64,000 bases of DNA from Lepidurus packardi (GCA_023053545.1 JAKZAN010000005.1:9548001-9612000), one strand, 5' to 3'. Shown: positions 1 to 12,086, numbered from the stretch's first letter. The notes: a model not told the origin generated them from the letters alone. Numbers and translations are program-made.

Positions 1-1559
1 TTGAGATTGGAAGAGAGGAGAGAGAAAAAAAGGAAATATAAATTGCGCGAGATTTTCTCTCTCTTGTAATTCTTTGTTCGTTCGTCTTCGTCGTCAATTT
101 CGTCGATTTTTCCCCCGCTCCAGTAGTTTGGCAAGGGGTTGTTTATTTTATTAGGGAGAAAAAGCGGCTGGTCATTTGGAGCGATTTGGGCGCTCGATAC
201 TCAGTGCACATAGGTTTAAATTGTTTTTAATGTAGCGGCAGTATCCCAACGGTTGTAAAACGACAAAGGGCGTGGTTTGGTTTGAGTGTAGCGAAACCGT
301 TGTCAGAGTGCCGCTGATGGTACCACTCTTGCAGCAAACGTTTTCCAGATTTACAGTTCAATCACTGGTTTTTACACTCGTGTCCCAATTCCTTGACTAC
401 GCTTAAAACAGGGGGTGTTTTGAAAGTTATGTGTAGTGTTGCTTTGTCTTTAAAGTCAATGGTGCTGAAATAGAAAGATTCGATGCAAAAGACTTCGCTG
501 GCGAGTGTGAGGGGGGCTGTGTGTTTTATAAAACTGCCGTGAAAATTACGACGGATAAAAGCGAAGCATCACTGCTTTGAAATGGTTCCTTTTGTAAGCG
601 AGAGAAAGGGGAGAGTAAGGCCTTTCCCATGAATAGGAAGCACGTATAATCACCAGTGCATGTCCTCAGTGTTTATGGAGCTTGCGTTGCTGTCCGGGGC
701 AAGAAGAACAGACAAAACACCTTTAGGCATTCCGTTATGGAGTATATATAAAACAGGAGTAATTTAAAGGGTGTACTGTATCATCCTCCTCTAAAGAAAA
801 CACATGTTACAACTGGTGTTGTCGCGTACGAAATAGTTCAAAACGTTTTCCATTGGGATTCATTCCAGTGAGACGTTTTTCTCGCTAGATTCATAACCTC
901 TTTTTGTACTTTTCCGTTTTAATATTTCATGTTGACTTCGTCAAACCCCATGCCCACGCTAATTAAAGTAGCCAGCAAGTGGAACTTTGTGTTTCTCACA
1001 TTGTTTTGGTGCGAGGATCTGACGTTTTGGAATGTTATAAATCTTCAGAAACATTCAATAAACAGAAACAAGTTAAATTTACTGGAAAACGTGTGGTTTA
1101 GACAGTTCTAGTATGCACTTTTGAGGTGACAGGTAATTGCAACTTTAGAGAGGTGGACAGTTTGTTTCAATGCGAACTTTCAATACTAATCGTAGAGATT
1201 TGTTCCACGGGGAACGAAACTGAACTTTGTTGGTTTGTTGCAAAAGAAACTTTCAGTATTCACCTTAGGGAATTGTTGGAACAGAAACTTTGCTTTTGCA
1301 GTGGAAATTACGATACGTTGACAGCTTACTCCGCATTGGAAACTGTGCAATTATATCTCCGCAACAGCATACATTGGCAAGTGCTTACCAATTTAAGCAA
1401 GGTTCCGTTGTTCATTTTGGTAAATTCGCTTAGATTTATAACTTTCAATGGAACCAGATTTTAAAAGTTTTGAACGTTTGATTAAACGTCCTGTTTTCGA
1501 TTAAGGTGTTAATTTTGGGCTTCATTAAACTTTCAATCAGTGCATTAGATTCAGTAGAT

Positions 1560-1622
1560 GCGTACCCTTAATAAAACGAAACTAACGCAAGGACTTTTAG
1601 TTTCGTTTTATTAAGTGTACGC
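1560..1622. repeat. inverted repeat with 24-bp arms and 15-nt loop
   Basis: The left arm 1560-1583 and right arm 1599-1622 are reverse complements at 23 of 24 positions, separated by 15 nt. The right arm begins AGTTTCGTTTTATTAA. RNA from either strand would fold into a near-perfect stem-loop. The symmetry does not extend outside the arms, so this is not a longer MITE with flanking pairing. It could be a hairpin RNA precursor, a remnant of terminal inverted repeats, or a structural element. Confidence 0.8.
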
Positions 1623-3879
1623 CAAATTGGATTTTTAGAAGCAATTTTGTGGAACATTTTTGTTAAGTTTTCATTTAGTTAAGAGACGACAAAGAAATGG
1701 TCTGGCGCAAGGGGACGAAAGTGACTCCAGAGAAATTAATATAAGAGTTTCCACGGGGATTCTTTTTTATAGGATGACAAGACAAGTAACTGCGCGAGAG
1801 GTGCAAAAGAAAGCTTGTGCTTATGAAGAGTCTGAAATGAAACGTCGCGTTGGACCATGGAAGAGCCTTGGAAGAATGCTATATGGGCCGTTTTCGGTTT
1901 TTGTTTCTTTGGCGGAATTTTTCTTTTGATATTAGGAAAAGGAAATTAGGGTCCCTTCTTTGTCACCTTTTAATTGGCTAATAAAGCCGAAATACGAGCG
2001 AGATCGCAAGGAAAAGCAGGAGATAATAGCGAGCAAATTAAATCAGCGTGAGAAGGGAGGGAAATGAAAGGGATATATCAGTTAATACCACGCACATTTA
2101 CATGTATACACTGTTTGTAGTAATCGATAAACAAGACCCAAGCTGGTTAATGTTTTTCAACGCAATATATCAGGGGGGGGCGGGCTAGAAGTATAACATC
2201 AAATATTGGGTTACACAGTTAGGGTTTGACAGCAAAGATCAACAAAAACGCCCCATATGGTTCCTCGCCTACTAGAAAAAAAGAGCACTTTTCCTAACCA
2301 AATTATGCTGATACTGCACTTGCTTCACCTAGAAAAATGCGAAAAACCAGAAAGTCCCCCTTCTTATATCGTGTAATCGAAGCTTTACTTGCCAAATTTC
2401 ATTTCAAACTAACTTCAAACAAATCTGAATCTAACTTTAAACTAATTCAAACTAGCTTCGCCAGTTTAAAATAAATTTATGATAAACTATCTTAATTGCT
2501 TCCTTTCTATACCATTGAAAGTCCTATAGCAGGCTAAAATGTATTTCAACATTCGTTGAAGTTCGTGGCAGCAGGAAGTTTCGCCTATGCACGCTAACGT
2601 AAAGATGTAATCTTGTCTTGTGATTGAATATTCAATTACATTTCAGAAGATAATACTTTTCAAGGGCCTAGTGGGTCGTCCATCAAAAAGCCATTAAACT
2701 TTAGATTGAACTGTGACACTATGATTCATTGGGCAATATATCATAGATCAAGCTTATGATTTTTAGGTAGAATTCTCATTTGTCTTTGTGGTCTAATTTC
2801 TTTTTATTATTTTACTGTTTCACTGTTCGTCCCTAACGGAAGTGTGGAGTGAAATATGTAAGTGTTCCAATAAGCGTATAAGATTGGGCGTATATATTGG
2901 ACACGCATCTGGTGCCGAGTTCCTGCAATGTGTTGGTCGCGTGCAGCGACGTGTTGCATTAGAATATAAATTCCCACTCTCTATAATACTGCACGGGAAG
3001 TAGGGATGTAACAGAAGAAGGGAGAGTAACCTATGTCCGAAGACCGAAATAAAGGGGAAACCTCACACCCGGCCGCGGGATATATACTGCAGACGCTGAT
3101 CACGTTTTCTTTGCCGAGTGGAGGTATATTTCTGTGCGTATCATAAACTTTATCGTGTGACTCAAGAAATATAACAGTATCCCAGATGCGCTATCAATTT
3201 CTACCAGAAATATTGCCTGTGATGTTCGGACTCCGACCTAATTTTCCAGCATTACATTTTTCTAGCCCAAGATTTCAACAGATGTTTGGTTGCCATGCAT
3301 CGTGTAGTGTGGGAAAAACAAAGTCGCTAAATATAACGCATTCAACTCTGCCTTATAGTAAGCACTTTGGAGCTAAAATTCTTTGCGGCGCTTGTCGTAT
3401 CCCATTAAGATAAAATGACATTCTTGGCAAATGGCTTTTAGGACTAGTAATTTGTAAAACTGTTTAACAAAACGTTGTTGAAGCTTTTCTGCAAAATGAA
3501 ATTGCTCGGATATTGCCTTTCCAATTCGACAAATGTTGCACCAAGGTGCCATATTGGATTATCCCACTTATCTTTCGCACAGACCGTTCCAGATAGCAAT
3601 GTTGTGCAACTTTTCTTATCATCAGTCCAGATCTTCCAAAATTCGACCAAAATCTCATTCATCTGCGCTTTTAGACCAAGAAAAACTTGCGGAAAGTTGG
3701 CCATGCTGTCTATTGCCTTGGTGTCGGAGTGCTGTCTGTCGTTTCCTGTTCAAGTTAGAAGCAAGATCTTTGTATTTTTCTATTCCTAGCAATATATCCT
3801 TGGACTTTCTCGTCGACTCTGGACGGACCGCTCTTATCAGTCTGGAGAAAAAAATAGCCTGTGTCAATTGGGTTCGTCT

Positions 3880-4310
3880 TGACTTTCAAATTACTGTACA
3901 TTTCCGGGTACCAATTCTCCGATCTTCTTTTAAAACAAAAGAAAAAAAGAAAAAGGCTATTGGAGCCAAGAACTTGAAAAATGTTCTTTCCAAAATTTTT
4001 GTCTCCTTTTTTCTTCCCAACTTTCATTGAGCTCCACCTTTTCAGCCTGAAAAGGACTGTGTAATTTCCCCTTGAAGAAATTGCCTCAGGCGTCTGAATT
4101 ACGGTACAGTTCTGGTCTCCCGTTTCCTAACCCAGTTAGGAGCCAAAATCGTCGTGACTTCTTTTTAATATATTTCCGAGACATTCGCCAAGTTTCACTC
4201 GATCTCCCCCTATATTAGGCGAAGAAAATTGACTTGAAGAAATGCCCTAAGGCTTCCCAAATGGACTGTGCATTTCTGCTGTCGTCTCTCCTGCCTTGCA
4301 CGCAATAAAC
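3880..4310. repeat. degenerate tandem repeats, period about 160-200 bp
   Basis: Blocks starting near 3888, 4087 and 4250 share a loose pattern: a G/C-rich word, an A/T-rich word, then a GTACATTTCCGG-like word (CTGTACATTTCC, GGTACAGTTCTGG, CTGTGCATTTCTG). In the first two blocks this is followed further on by a CTTTCATTGAGCTCCACC or GTTTCACTCGATCTCCCC-like word. Spacing is uneven (about 199 then 163 bp) and identity is low, so this is an old, decayed duplication if real. Confidence 0.35.
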
Positions 4311-4594
4311 TAGTTGTACAGGTTCCATCTGTAAGCATCTGGTTCAACACCTAGTGTATTAGGAATAAGTTAACTTGACTGATAATTCCGTATAAGTTCT
4401 GTATTACTGTAACCTGAAGGCGCTACAAATGACTGGGGCGTTTGTCTTGCACGAAGTAGGCTTGCAGGGTCTCAAAACCACCGAAGCGTTGTAAAGAAGA
4501 AAAAAACCTTTTGTATAGCTACAGACAGTCGTTTTAGTACCCCATTATTCCTGTTAATGTAAGACCTTTTCCCCCCTGTATGTCTGTGCTTTAG

Positions 4595-7080
4595 GTGTTT
4601 CGATGGCTGGAACAACCGAATGAACTGGCTACCGCAGCAGCACTTCAAGGGCGCGTAATGCAGTTGAGACAGGAATTGTTGACGCTCTGGGACAATGCCC
4701 ACGACATGGACGTGGCGGGGATGCACGGAGAGGCCCTTAGCAAACTTTCGGCTTACGAACTTGCGTTATCTGATGCTGTTATTCACAAAGTGCCCTTGGG
4801 TCCGGGTGAAGCACCAACTCAGTGGACCTATACCCAATCCATATTCTTCGCTTCTACCGTTTTGACCACTATAGGTAAGGTATACTAAAAACTCACGGCC
4901 TCTTGGTCTGCGGGCAGAGATCCTAAATAAAAGTGGATCATGAAAGGCTTGAGTTTGTTATAAAAGCGAGGGTTTCTTGGTTAGGTTATGGTAACATCAC
5001 TCCGACCACCACAGAAGGCAGAGTGTTCTGTATATTTTTTGCCTTAATTGGCATCCCTTTTACCCTGACCGTCATTGCCGACTTGGGTATGCTCATGGCC
5101 TCAGCTGTAGCTTTCGTGTACCATAAGATTCGAAAAGATTGCCAGTGGGCGCGGACGGAAAGCGTGCAGAAATTTGGGAAGAAATACGGCAAGTCCTTGT
5201 CGGCGGTTTTGGTTGTGATATTGTTAATTGTGTATATTGCTGTTGGGGGAGCCATCTTCATGATCTGGGAAGACTGGAGCTTCTTAGAGTCCTTTTACTT
5301 CTGTTTCATCACCATGACTACAATTGGATTTGGTGACCTCGTACCCGGTAAGTAGTCTTTTTTACGAGTTGGTTAGGGGAATTCTTGGGGTTCTCTCAGA
5401 CAGTTTTAGCCAATTGGTTGTCGTAAACTTGTTGTACTTTCGCACAAATTCCGTTAATTTTATAGAATTTTAGCTTAGTGACACTTTAAATGAAAGTGGG
5501 ATTATTTTTACTGACAGTAGTGTGCTTCAGACGTTTCTGCAGACATTCTTGACACGAAATTACTACCAAAAAAATTACTACTGCCTTCACGCTTTTTAGT
5601 TTTTTGCTGACATCTAAGTACGGCAGAAATTGAACTCCTCCCCGCAGAGGCTATAGACTCGGAAAGCTGTGATTCGTGCAGAATTATGTGTTTTGCTAAA
5701 GGACTAGAGTGATCGTAAATGGGCTGCTGGTTTTATTTATTTCTGCAAATGTGTTGGCAGCGAGTTAAATTGCTGCAGACGCAAATCGAAATCCTGAGAT
5801 ATAAATGTTTTAGAAACAAATCGAAGTTATTTGTGGAAACATGTCTCAGGCAAAAAAAGAACTAAAGTAACTGCACGAGCAGAAATCTGACCTTTTTTTT
5901 TATTCCTGCAAACGAATCAGACTGGAACCGCGATTTGTAAAGCAACAAGACAGTTTAAGAATGTTGTCTAGCTTTTGCCAAATCGCCTGTCGGTGTTTTC
6001 GCGCGTCAGAGAGGGCAAGGTGCGCGCAATCTTGAAAAGCAATGTTATTACTAGAGAAGAATAAGAAAGGAAAGGATTCTCACGCCAACCATTTGTCTGG
6101 CTCGCCAAGATGGAAGACCCTTTGGCTTTTGTCTTCGGATGAAAAGCGTGGGAAGTGAGGCCACAAGATACCGAATGAACCGTCCCATTTGTAACGGAGA
6201 AAAAAGATGTAATGCATTTCTTTGTCTTATATCTTAAGAAAAAGACAGAATCGGAAGAAATTCGTTATGCCCGGTAACGTATTTACGAAATCCAAAGAAG
6301 TATGAATGCTTTTGCTTAAGGGCCAAGGAAACATCCATTACACTGATAAATAGCTTCCCATGCATTTTCATTAGAGACTTGCTTTCCCCCGGAGTAGTTT
6401 GCATAACAGCCCTATACGATCTGACATGCAATCTAAAAGCAGATTCAAGCACCATTGTATCCTCCCTTTCCATGGAAGTAATTGTGCGTATAAACTATAC
6501 TGTATATATACACAACCTTAAGGGAGAGAATGTAACCAGTTTGGTGGAGGGTATTAATTAGGGTTTGTTTTGTATATTTGCAGCTCAAACCACATACATG
6601 CTCGTGTGCACCATTTACATTCTTGTGGGATTAGCCCTTACTTCAACTATAATTGAGCTCATCCGACGCCAGTACGCTCAGAGTTGGGCCAAAATGCGAC
6701 AGTTGACCAACCGTTTACAAGGCCTAACGGGTCCCCTGGCGGAGACCCTCAAAAGGTTAAGTGAACAGGCAGGGAAGATGGGTAGCGATGGACATCTCGA
6801 CCCGGCGTTGATAAAGGAATTGGTTGATTTGAAGCACGCCCTCAATTCAGTGAATCAAGAGTTACGACGACCGTCGTTCAGCAAAGATTTGTTACGCAAA
6901 AGTGGCGACTCGACCAAGGCAGGGGATGATGAAGAGCCGGAAGACGAAGATGGATGGCCGATGGAATGGGACGAAAGCTGGGAGGAAAGATGGGCCAGAC
7001 TGGATGACGTGACGGGGAATAATAAACCTCTCAAATATAGTATTATGAGGATCCTTAGTGAAACATCCATCAAAGTTTAG
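4595..7080 (+). CDS. two-pore-domain (K2P) potassium channel, 5'-incomplete
   Basis: Exons 4595-4874, 4985-5347 and 6584-7080 (stop TAG). This is a background (leak) K+ channel of the plasma membrane; K2P subunits work as dimers. The first exon starts with the end of TM1 (RWLEQPNE, matching the family LExPxE), runs through the extracellular cap helices and reaches the first pore loop. The filter TTIGYGN is assembled across the 4874/4985 junction. Exon 2 holds TM2, a basic cytosolic loop, TM3 and the second pore with filter TTIGFGD. Exon 3 begins with TM4 and ends in a roughly 120-residue cytoplasmic tail with an acidic DDEEPEDEDGW stretch. Both filters are intact, so a working channel is expected. 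The start codon and most of TM1 are missing from what I can identify. Intron 2 is 1236 bp. The subfamily (TWIK/TASK-like) is not assigned. Confidence 0.9.
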
Positions 7081-8000
7081 AATGATAGGAGAGAGAGCTT
7101 TAGACAGACAGAATGCAACGTGGCTTCATGTGTGGTATAGTTGATGCAAGGTATGTACATAATCTATGTACAGTACGGTAGTGACAATCAAGACGCATAT
7201 GAAATATACGTATAGAAAGACGAGAATAATTAAAAATGCTCTTCATATCAGAGAGAATGAAAGTAATGTTCAGTACGGCAACGTTGTAAGTACTGAAATG
7301 TAAGTTTAAAACATTGCTGGCAACGTTTTCCTCAACGGGACTATCTTGCAGTATTTCCGGTATCGGGTATAACTATTATGGGAACTTTCTAAGTTTCCAT
7401 TCATTAAAGTTATTCACTGCAGGGGAAAATTTGGGGATTAATATGCAGTCCAAGAGGTTGCGGAATCAGTGCTGACGTATTGGAAGATGACGCACTTACT
7501 TTGTCTGAAGCATACGTAATGATCATCCTTGGAATCCCGTTAGATTATTGCAAAACATTTGTTGACTGTAAACAAAAATGTAACGTGATTAAACAACTCT
7601 TCTATTTTGTATGAAACGTCGAACAGTGAACAAGCAGTAGGTTACATTTGTTTCACTATAATGCAGACAAGATATAAAACAATTTTGGCAATTACGAACT
7701 TGTATGAAAATATAAAACCTTTTCAAATTTTTTGGGTACCTTGACGACAGCAGAACTATTTATTTCGAGTTAATGTTGCGGATGTCACGTAGCTTTTCAG
7801 ATTAATAATATTTTAAGTTAACGAATGAAATATGTTATTCACGTAGTTTCCGTATAGTGACAAGGTTATACATACATACACGAATCGTTTGAAGGTTTCT
7901 TAGCATCGGTTGCGTAATTTAGATTGGGTTAATTTTTAAATTAGAAAACTTTTCACGTGTTAACAGAGGTTTCAAATTCAAATTAAGTCGCGAGCTGCTC
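7081..8000. other. K2P 3' flank, AT-rich spacer
   Basis: Contains the probable K2P 3' UTR followed by AT-rich sequence. No open frame, RNA gene or repeat family is recognised. Confidence 0.5.
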
Positions 8001-8035
8001 TATAAAACAGGGGTCTGAGCTGCTTTTCTCCAGTC
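8000..8035 (+). promoter_or_regulatory. TATA box and initiator of the Pro/Arg-rich peptide gene
   Basis: CTATAAAACAGG at about 8000-8010 is a strong TATA box. About 30 bp downstream, TCCAGTC near 8029-8035 fits an arthropod-type initiator, giving an expected start near 8032 and a 5' UTR of about 40 nt before the ATG at 8073. A sharp TATA promoter is typical of inducible or tissue-specific genes, unlike the neighbouring housekeeping genes. Confidence 0.65.
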
Positions 8036-8072
8036 GAATTTGGCTTAGCGTACCGGTTACAATAAGAGAGCA

Positions 8073-8601
8073 ATGGCGCAATCCAAAATGCTTAGTTGGC
8101 AGGTAATTACGAATATTATATTTTTAACATTAATTTTAGTCTCATTTTCCCGCTGTCTAGATACCTTTGATCGTAGTTCTGTACATGCTGTCCATTGTTC
8201 ATGGCCATGCTCCCCTCGAGGAACATAAATCAGTGGAGATGGCTAATGAGGTAGCTTTGAAGCCCGAAGAATTCACCCTTCTACGTAATCGGCGTCAGTT
8301 ACCGGCAAGCAGCAGTTCAGTACGAGTAAATTATGTTCCGGCTAATCTAGCGCCTCGTCCACTTCCTACGGTAACCAGTAAACCAACCCCAAGACCAACC
8401 CCAAGACCAACACCAAGCAAAAACTCGAGACCAACTCCAAGACCGATAGGCCGTCCTTCTGCAGTAATACGTCCCACTCCTCGACCGCGTCCTCAACCCG
8501 TACGGAGCCCCGTCCCTATCTATCGGTTGCCAGGCTCAAGGCAAGTTCCGGGTTTGGGAAGCAGTTCTCCTGCTCATAGCCCCGTTCACTTGTATGACTA
8601 A
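8073..8601 (+). CDS. secreted Pro/Arg-rich peptide precursor (antimicrobial-peptide-like)
   Basis: Exon 1 is 8073-8102 (10 codons); exon 2 is 8161-8601 (stop TAA), joining to 156 residues. The N-terminus is a signal peptide (hydrophobic IPLIVVLYMLSIVHG, probable cleavage after HGHA). An acidic pro-region of about 30 residues ends in RNRR, a dibasic/furin-like cleavage site. The remaining roughly 100 residues are rich in Pro, Arg and Ser, with tandem RPTPRPTP-type units, RPTPRPRPQP and PVPIYRLPGSRQ, and contain no Cys. Order and composition resemble Pro-rich antimicrobial peptide precursors of arthropods. A structural or cuticle-associated Pro-rich protein is the alternative. No close family member is recognised by name. 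Its own TATA promoter (8000) and polyA signal (8795) show an independent gene. Confidence 0.7.
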
Positions 8602-8794
8602 AAATGTGTGCACTAAATCAAATTTAGTCATTTAAAAACAAGTAATGCTATTGTGTAACTTACTTTCCAGTAAATTTATATTTTCCCGCCCAGTCGATCT
8701 CGTGTTCGGTAAAATAGCGACAAATATTATTCCTGTTTATTACTTATGAAATTGAATACTTAATTTAAAAAGTAGATATGCAAAATATTAAATC

Positions 8795-8800
8795 AATAAA
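8795..8800 (+). terminator. AATAAA polyadenylation signal
   Basis: AATAAA about 194 bp after the stop codon of the Pro/Arg-rich peptide gene and before the SPF45 start at 9059. Confidence 0.5.
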
Positions 8801-9058
8801 TACACTAAAATTGGTTCCAAATGAAATTTATGAGCTTTCAACTTGAAGGTTTTACAAGTCGCACCATTTCATTTGAATTTACCGCCAGCTTTAGAAGCTA
8901 CGCCTGCATCATTGGAGATGGTGTTGAGAATTGTTTAGACCATTTCTGTGTTTTCCTTTTGATTTCGAGCTGAGGTTCATGTTTCTTGATTAAAGTAAAC
9001 TAATAAATATTTTAAAACGCTTGTCATTAATTCATTTGCATCAGTCGGAGCTAGTAAC

Positions 9059-10645
9059 ATGCTATATGATGATTTGGACCCGCAAGAAAAACCGTCTGGA
9101 AGTGCCGCCAAACCAGCCATGCCATCATGGGCTTCTGGAATGAAAATGTTTCAGTCTCATCTGCACTTGAAAAAAGCTGGCACTACACAAGTCTTTCTCC
9201 GCATTTCGTAGTCTTAGATTTGTCTAAATTTAATGTATTTTTTTGTTTTTAGCCTAAACGCGAAGCTCTGAGGAAGCAAGTTATCATTAAGAAAGAAAAC
9301 GAAGCCAGTCCTTCAACTCCTTCATTTACCAAATTCGCGTCTTCAAGTCCTGTCGTGAAAGTATTGATCTTATTTACTTTCCCACTATTCGTTTGTTTTA
9401 TTAAGTTCTTTATTTCACAGCAAGAGCCCAGATTCGTTCCTAATGCTACTAAACCACCTTTCTGTTCTGCTTCCGAGTATGAATGGAACATTGAAGGTGA
9501 ATACGATCCCACGACCCCCAACGACTACGAAAAAATCATGAAAGGTGAGCGAAGACTGCTCTTTACAACAACCGTTTATTTATGTTTCTTTATTTTGTCA
9601 GAACGTCGTGACAAACGGAATGACTTTGACCGATCGGAGCGAAAAAGTCGTGGGAAAGATTTAAAAGAGACCAAGAGCACGAATAGAGAACAGGGCAGAG
9701 AACGAAACTCTTCTTCCAGTTCAGGATTCTCCAAACGACCTGTCAGTGATGATGAAGAAGAAATGGCTGTTAAAAGACCAGGTAGAAACCATTTCGTCAT
9801 TCTTTCTTTCATTTTCTGTTCATTTTTGAGCAAATATGACCCTGTTTATGCTTTCAGGTATGGGAGCAGCAATTGCACCTCCTCTTTCCTTACAAGAATC
9901 AGGATCTTCTGGTGGGAAGTCTGTAGCTGCCAAAATTATGGCCAAATATGGATTTAGAGTAAACTACCGAACTTTCTATTTCTTGTCTGTATTTGTTATA
10001 AAATGCTCCTCTTTAGGAAGGGCAAGGCTTGGGTAAGTTACAGCAGGGCATTTCGACTGCCTTGGTTGTGGAGAAGACGAGTAAACGGGGAGGAAGGATC
10101 ATTGCTGAACAAGAAGCTAAAGAATTGGCTATGCTCCCTCCCCTTTTCCCTCCACCCGTCCCTGCCGTAGACACGCCCCCTGCCAACGCCAAAAACGAAC
10201 CACAGTCCATCACCGATTTAATGAAAAATCCGTCTAAAGTGGTTCTTTTAAGGGTAACATACTGTATTACGAAAATTAAACGTTTATTAATAGAAAAATA
10301 TGTTTAGAATATGGTGGGACCTGGTGAGGTGGACGATGACCTGGAACCGGAAGTGAAGGAGGAATGTCAGACGAAATATGGCGAAGTGATCCAAGTGGTA
10401 CTGTATGAGATGCCTGGAGTTCCTGATGATGAAGCTGTACGGATTTTCGTGGAATTTAAGCGAGTGGAGTCTGCTATTAAAGGTATTTTCTTAACAAGTT
10501 TGGCTTAGTTTGGGTCGTATAGTTCATTTTGTTTTGGGGAAGTGCAGCTGTGGTGGACATAAATGGCAGGTTTTTTGGAGGACGACAAGTTAAAGCTGGG
10601 TTCTATGACTTGGAGAAGCTTAAGAAACTAGATCTAGCATCATGA
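9059..10645 (+). CDS. RBM17: splicing factor 45 (RBM17 / SPF45)
   Basis: Eight exons: 9059-9190, 9253-9360, 9421-9544, 9602-9781, 9858-9958, 10017-10253, 10308-10482, 10548-10645 (384 aa; human about 400). This is a nuclear splicing factor that takes part in 3' splice-site choice and alternative splicing. The start MLYDDL matches the conserved MSLYDDL. Then follow the EYDPTTPNDYEKIMK block, a charged Arg/Glu/Ser linker, GMGAAIAPP, a G-patch (KIMAKYGFREGQGLGK), and a C-terminal UHM/RRM-like domain (NMVGPGEVDDDLEPE, RIFVEFKRVESAIK) ending in the RxF-type loop GRFFGGRQVKAGFY. The exon 1 donor is non-consensus (CAA|GTCTTT). Intron 2 (9361-9420) is 60 nt and has no in-frame stop. Family assignment is very secure. 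Confidence 0.95.
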
Positions 10646-11006
10646 GTTTGGATGTAGCTCTTTCCTTTTTTAAATATATGGTTTAATTATGCAAATGTTA
10701 CTGAATTTCTTATCAAATCATAATATTCTAGGTAAGTATGTATGGTCTTAACCATACTTAAGAAAAGTAGTAAAGAATGTCAACATGTTTATTTGACTAT
10801 AAATGTGAATTTTATTTCGAATTCGGTTTAAACAAAACGTGTTATTTAAATTTCCCGCGCTGATAATGTTTGCGAATGAGGGGCGGTGCTAACTGGATGA
10901 TTTTTAGAGCGGAGCGCACTTTGGAACAGGGCTGCTGATCGGTTTTGTAGAGGTAGGTGAGTGTGTGTAGCGTTTTGCGTACACATGGTGTGAAAATCAA
11001 TAAATT

Positions 11007-12086
11007 ATGGACCCTGGGACCATTCTTGTGCCTTGCGCCCTAGGTTGTTTATATTTCCTGTGGAAATTGCACAAAATGTCAACAATACCAACTTCAGCTG
11101 TAGAATGGCCTTTTCCCAACGACCTAAATAAATGGTCTTGGAGACTATCTAGTCGGATAACCTTTGGAACTGTGGGCGTTATTAGTAAGCTTATGATATG
11201 TAAGCAACTTCTCTAATTAATGATAATTATCTTTATTATTTTTTTTTTTTAATTTGGACTATGTTTTGCTTTTTTCGTAGCGGTTTTTAACAAAGTGGAA
11301 GTCCATAACAGACAAATTTTAGAAGATGCTGTCGGAAGACGACCTAAACACATACCATTATTGACGGTGACCAACCATGCGTCATGCTTTGATGATCCAG
11401 GATTATGGGGTAAGATAAGTTTTTACATTTCAATGCCGGAATTTTGTTTCAGAATAATGAACTTATGTTAATAAGGTGTCCTTCCGTTTGAATTATTGCT
11501 TAAACCCGATTTAATGAGATGGTCCTTGGCAGCTCATGACATTTGCTTCACTAACCAGCTACATTCGCAATTCTTCGCAAGGGGGAATTGTATACCTGTA
11601 GTCAGAGGAGGCGGAGTTTACCAGGTAAAGTATCTTAAGCTTTTAGTGGATTTAAAGCTGGTGCTAAAAAAATAATTTGTGTTTCAGCGAGCGATGGATT
11701 TTTGTATCGACAGGCTCAATCAAGGGCAATGGGTCCATATCTTCCCTGAGGGAAAAGTCAATGAAACGAATGAATTTATGCGGTTTAAATGGGGAATTGG
11801 ACGATTGCTTGCAGAATGCAAGACGCTGCCATTAATCCTGCCCATTTGGCATGTTGGAATGGACAAAATATTACCTAATGTGGAACCCTACCGATTCAAA
11901 TTCGGTAACCAGGTGCTCTTAAATGTTGGCGAGCCCATAGATTTGGCGAGCCTTGTTGAAGATTTGAAGAGTAAAGGGCTTTCACCCGAGCTTTTGCGAC
12001 AGACAATCACTGAGCGCATCCAGCATGATATGATGAAATTGAAGGAGAGTACTGAAAGTATGTACGCGAAGTTGCTTGCCCGATGA
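11007..12086 (+). CDS. TAZ: tafazzin, mitochondrial phospholipid-lysophospholipid transacylase
   Basis: Four exons: 11007-11184, 11281-11409, 11476-11624, 11688-12086 (284 aa). Tafazzin remodels cardiolipin acyl chains in mitochondrial membranes. The N-terminus has a hydrophobic stretch (LVPCALGCLYFLW) and VEWPFP. The acyltransferase HX4D motif is NHASCFDDP, spanning the catalytic His and Asp. It continues with DLMRWSLAAHDICFT, HSQFFARGNCIPVVRG, and the second acyltransferase block HIFPEGKVNETNEFMRFKWGIGRL, then LPIWHVGMDKILPN. All family motifs are present with no truncation. The protein lacks the human exon-5 insertion. The gene sits 361 bp after the SPF45 stop, on the same strand. Confidence 0.95.

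Larger units (their letters stand above)
1..4594. other. long stretch without a recognised gene (5' side or intron of the K2P channel gene)
   Basis: I see no exon here that continues a known protein family. The K2P exon at 4595 opens at a splice acceptor with the very end of transmembrane segment 1, so at least one more 5' exon must exist. No hydrophobic TM1-like reading frame ending in a donor was found here, so it is either missed or lies before base 1. The stretch contains a 24-bp-arm hairpin (1560-1622), degenerate repeats (about 3880-4310), and many short GAAACTTT-like words between about 970 and 1340. The open frames here (for example 1126-1464, 1660-1929, 3533-4030) have no recognisable domain and are probably chance. 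Confidence 0.5.

Noticed and set aside
3444-4030. Overlapping frames on both strands suggesting a gene near 3.5-4.0 kb
   Set aside because: No splice pattern, domain or codon consistency; they fall in and near degenerate repeats.
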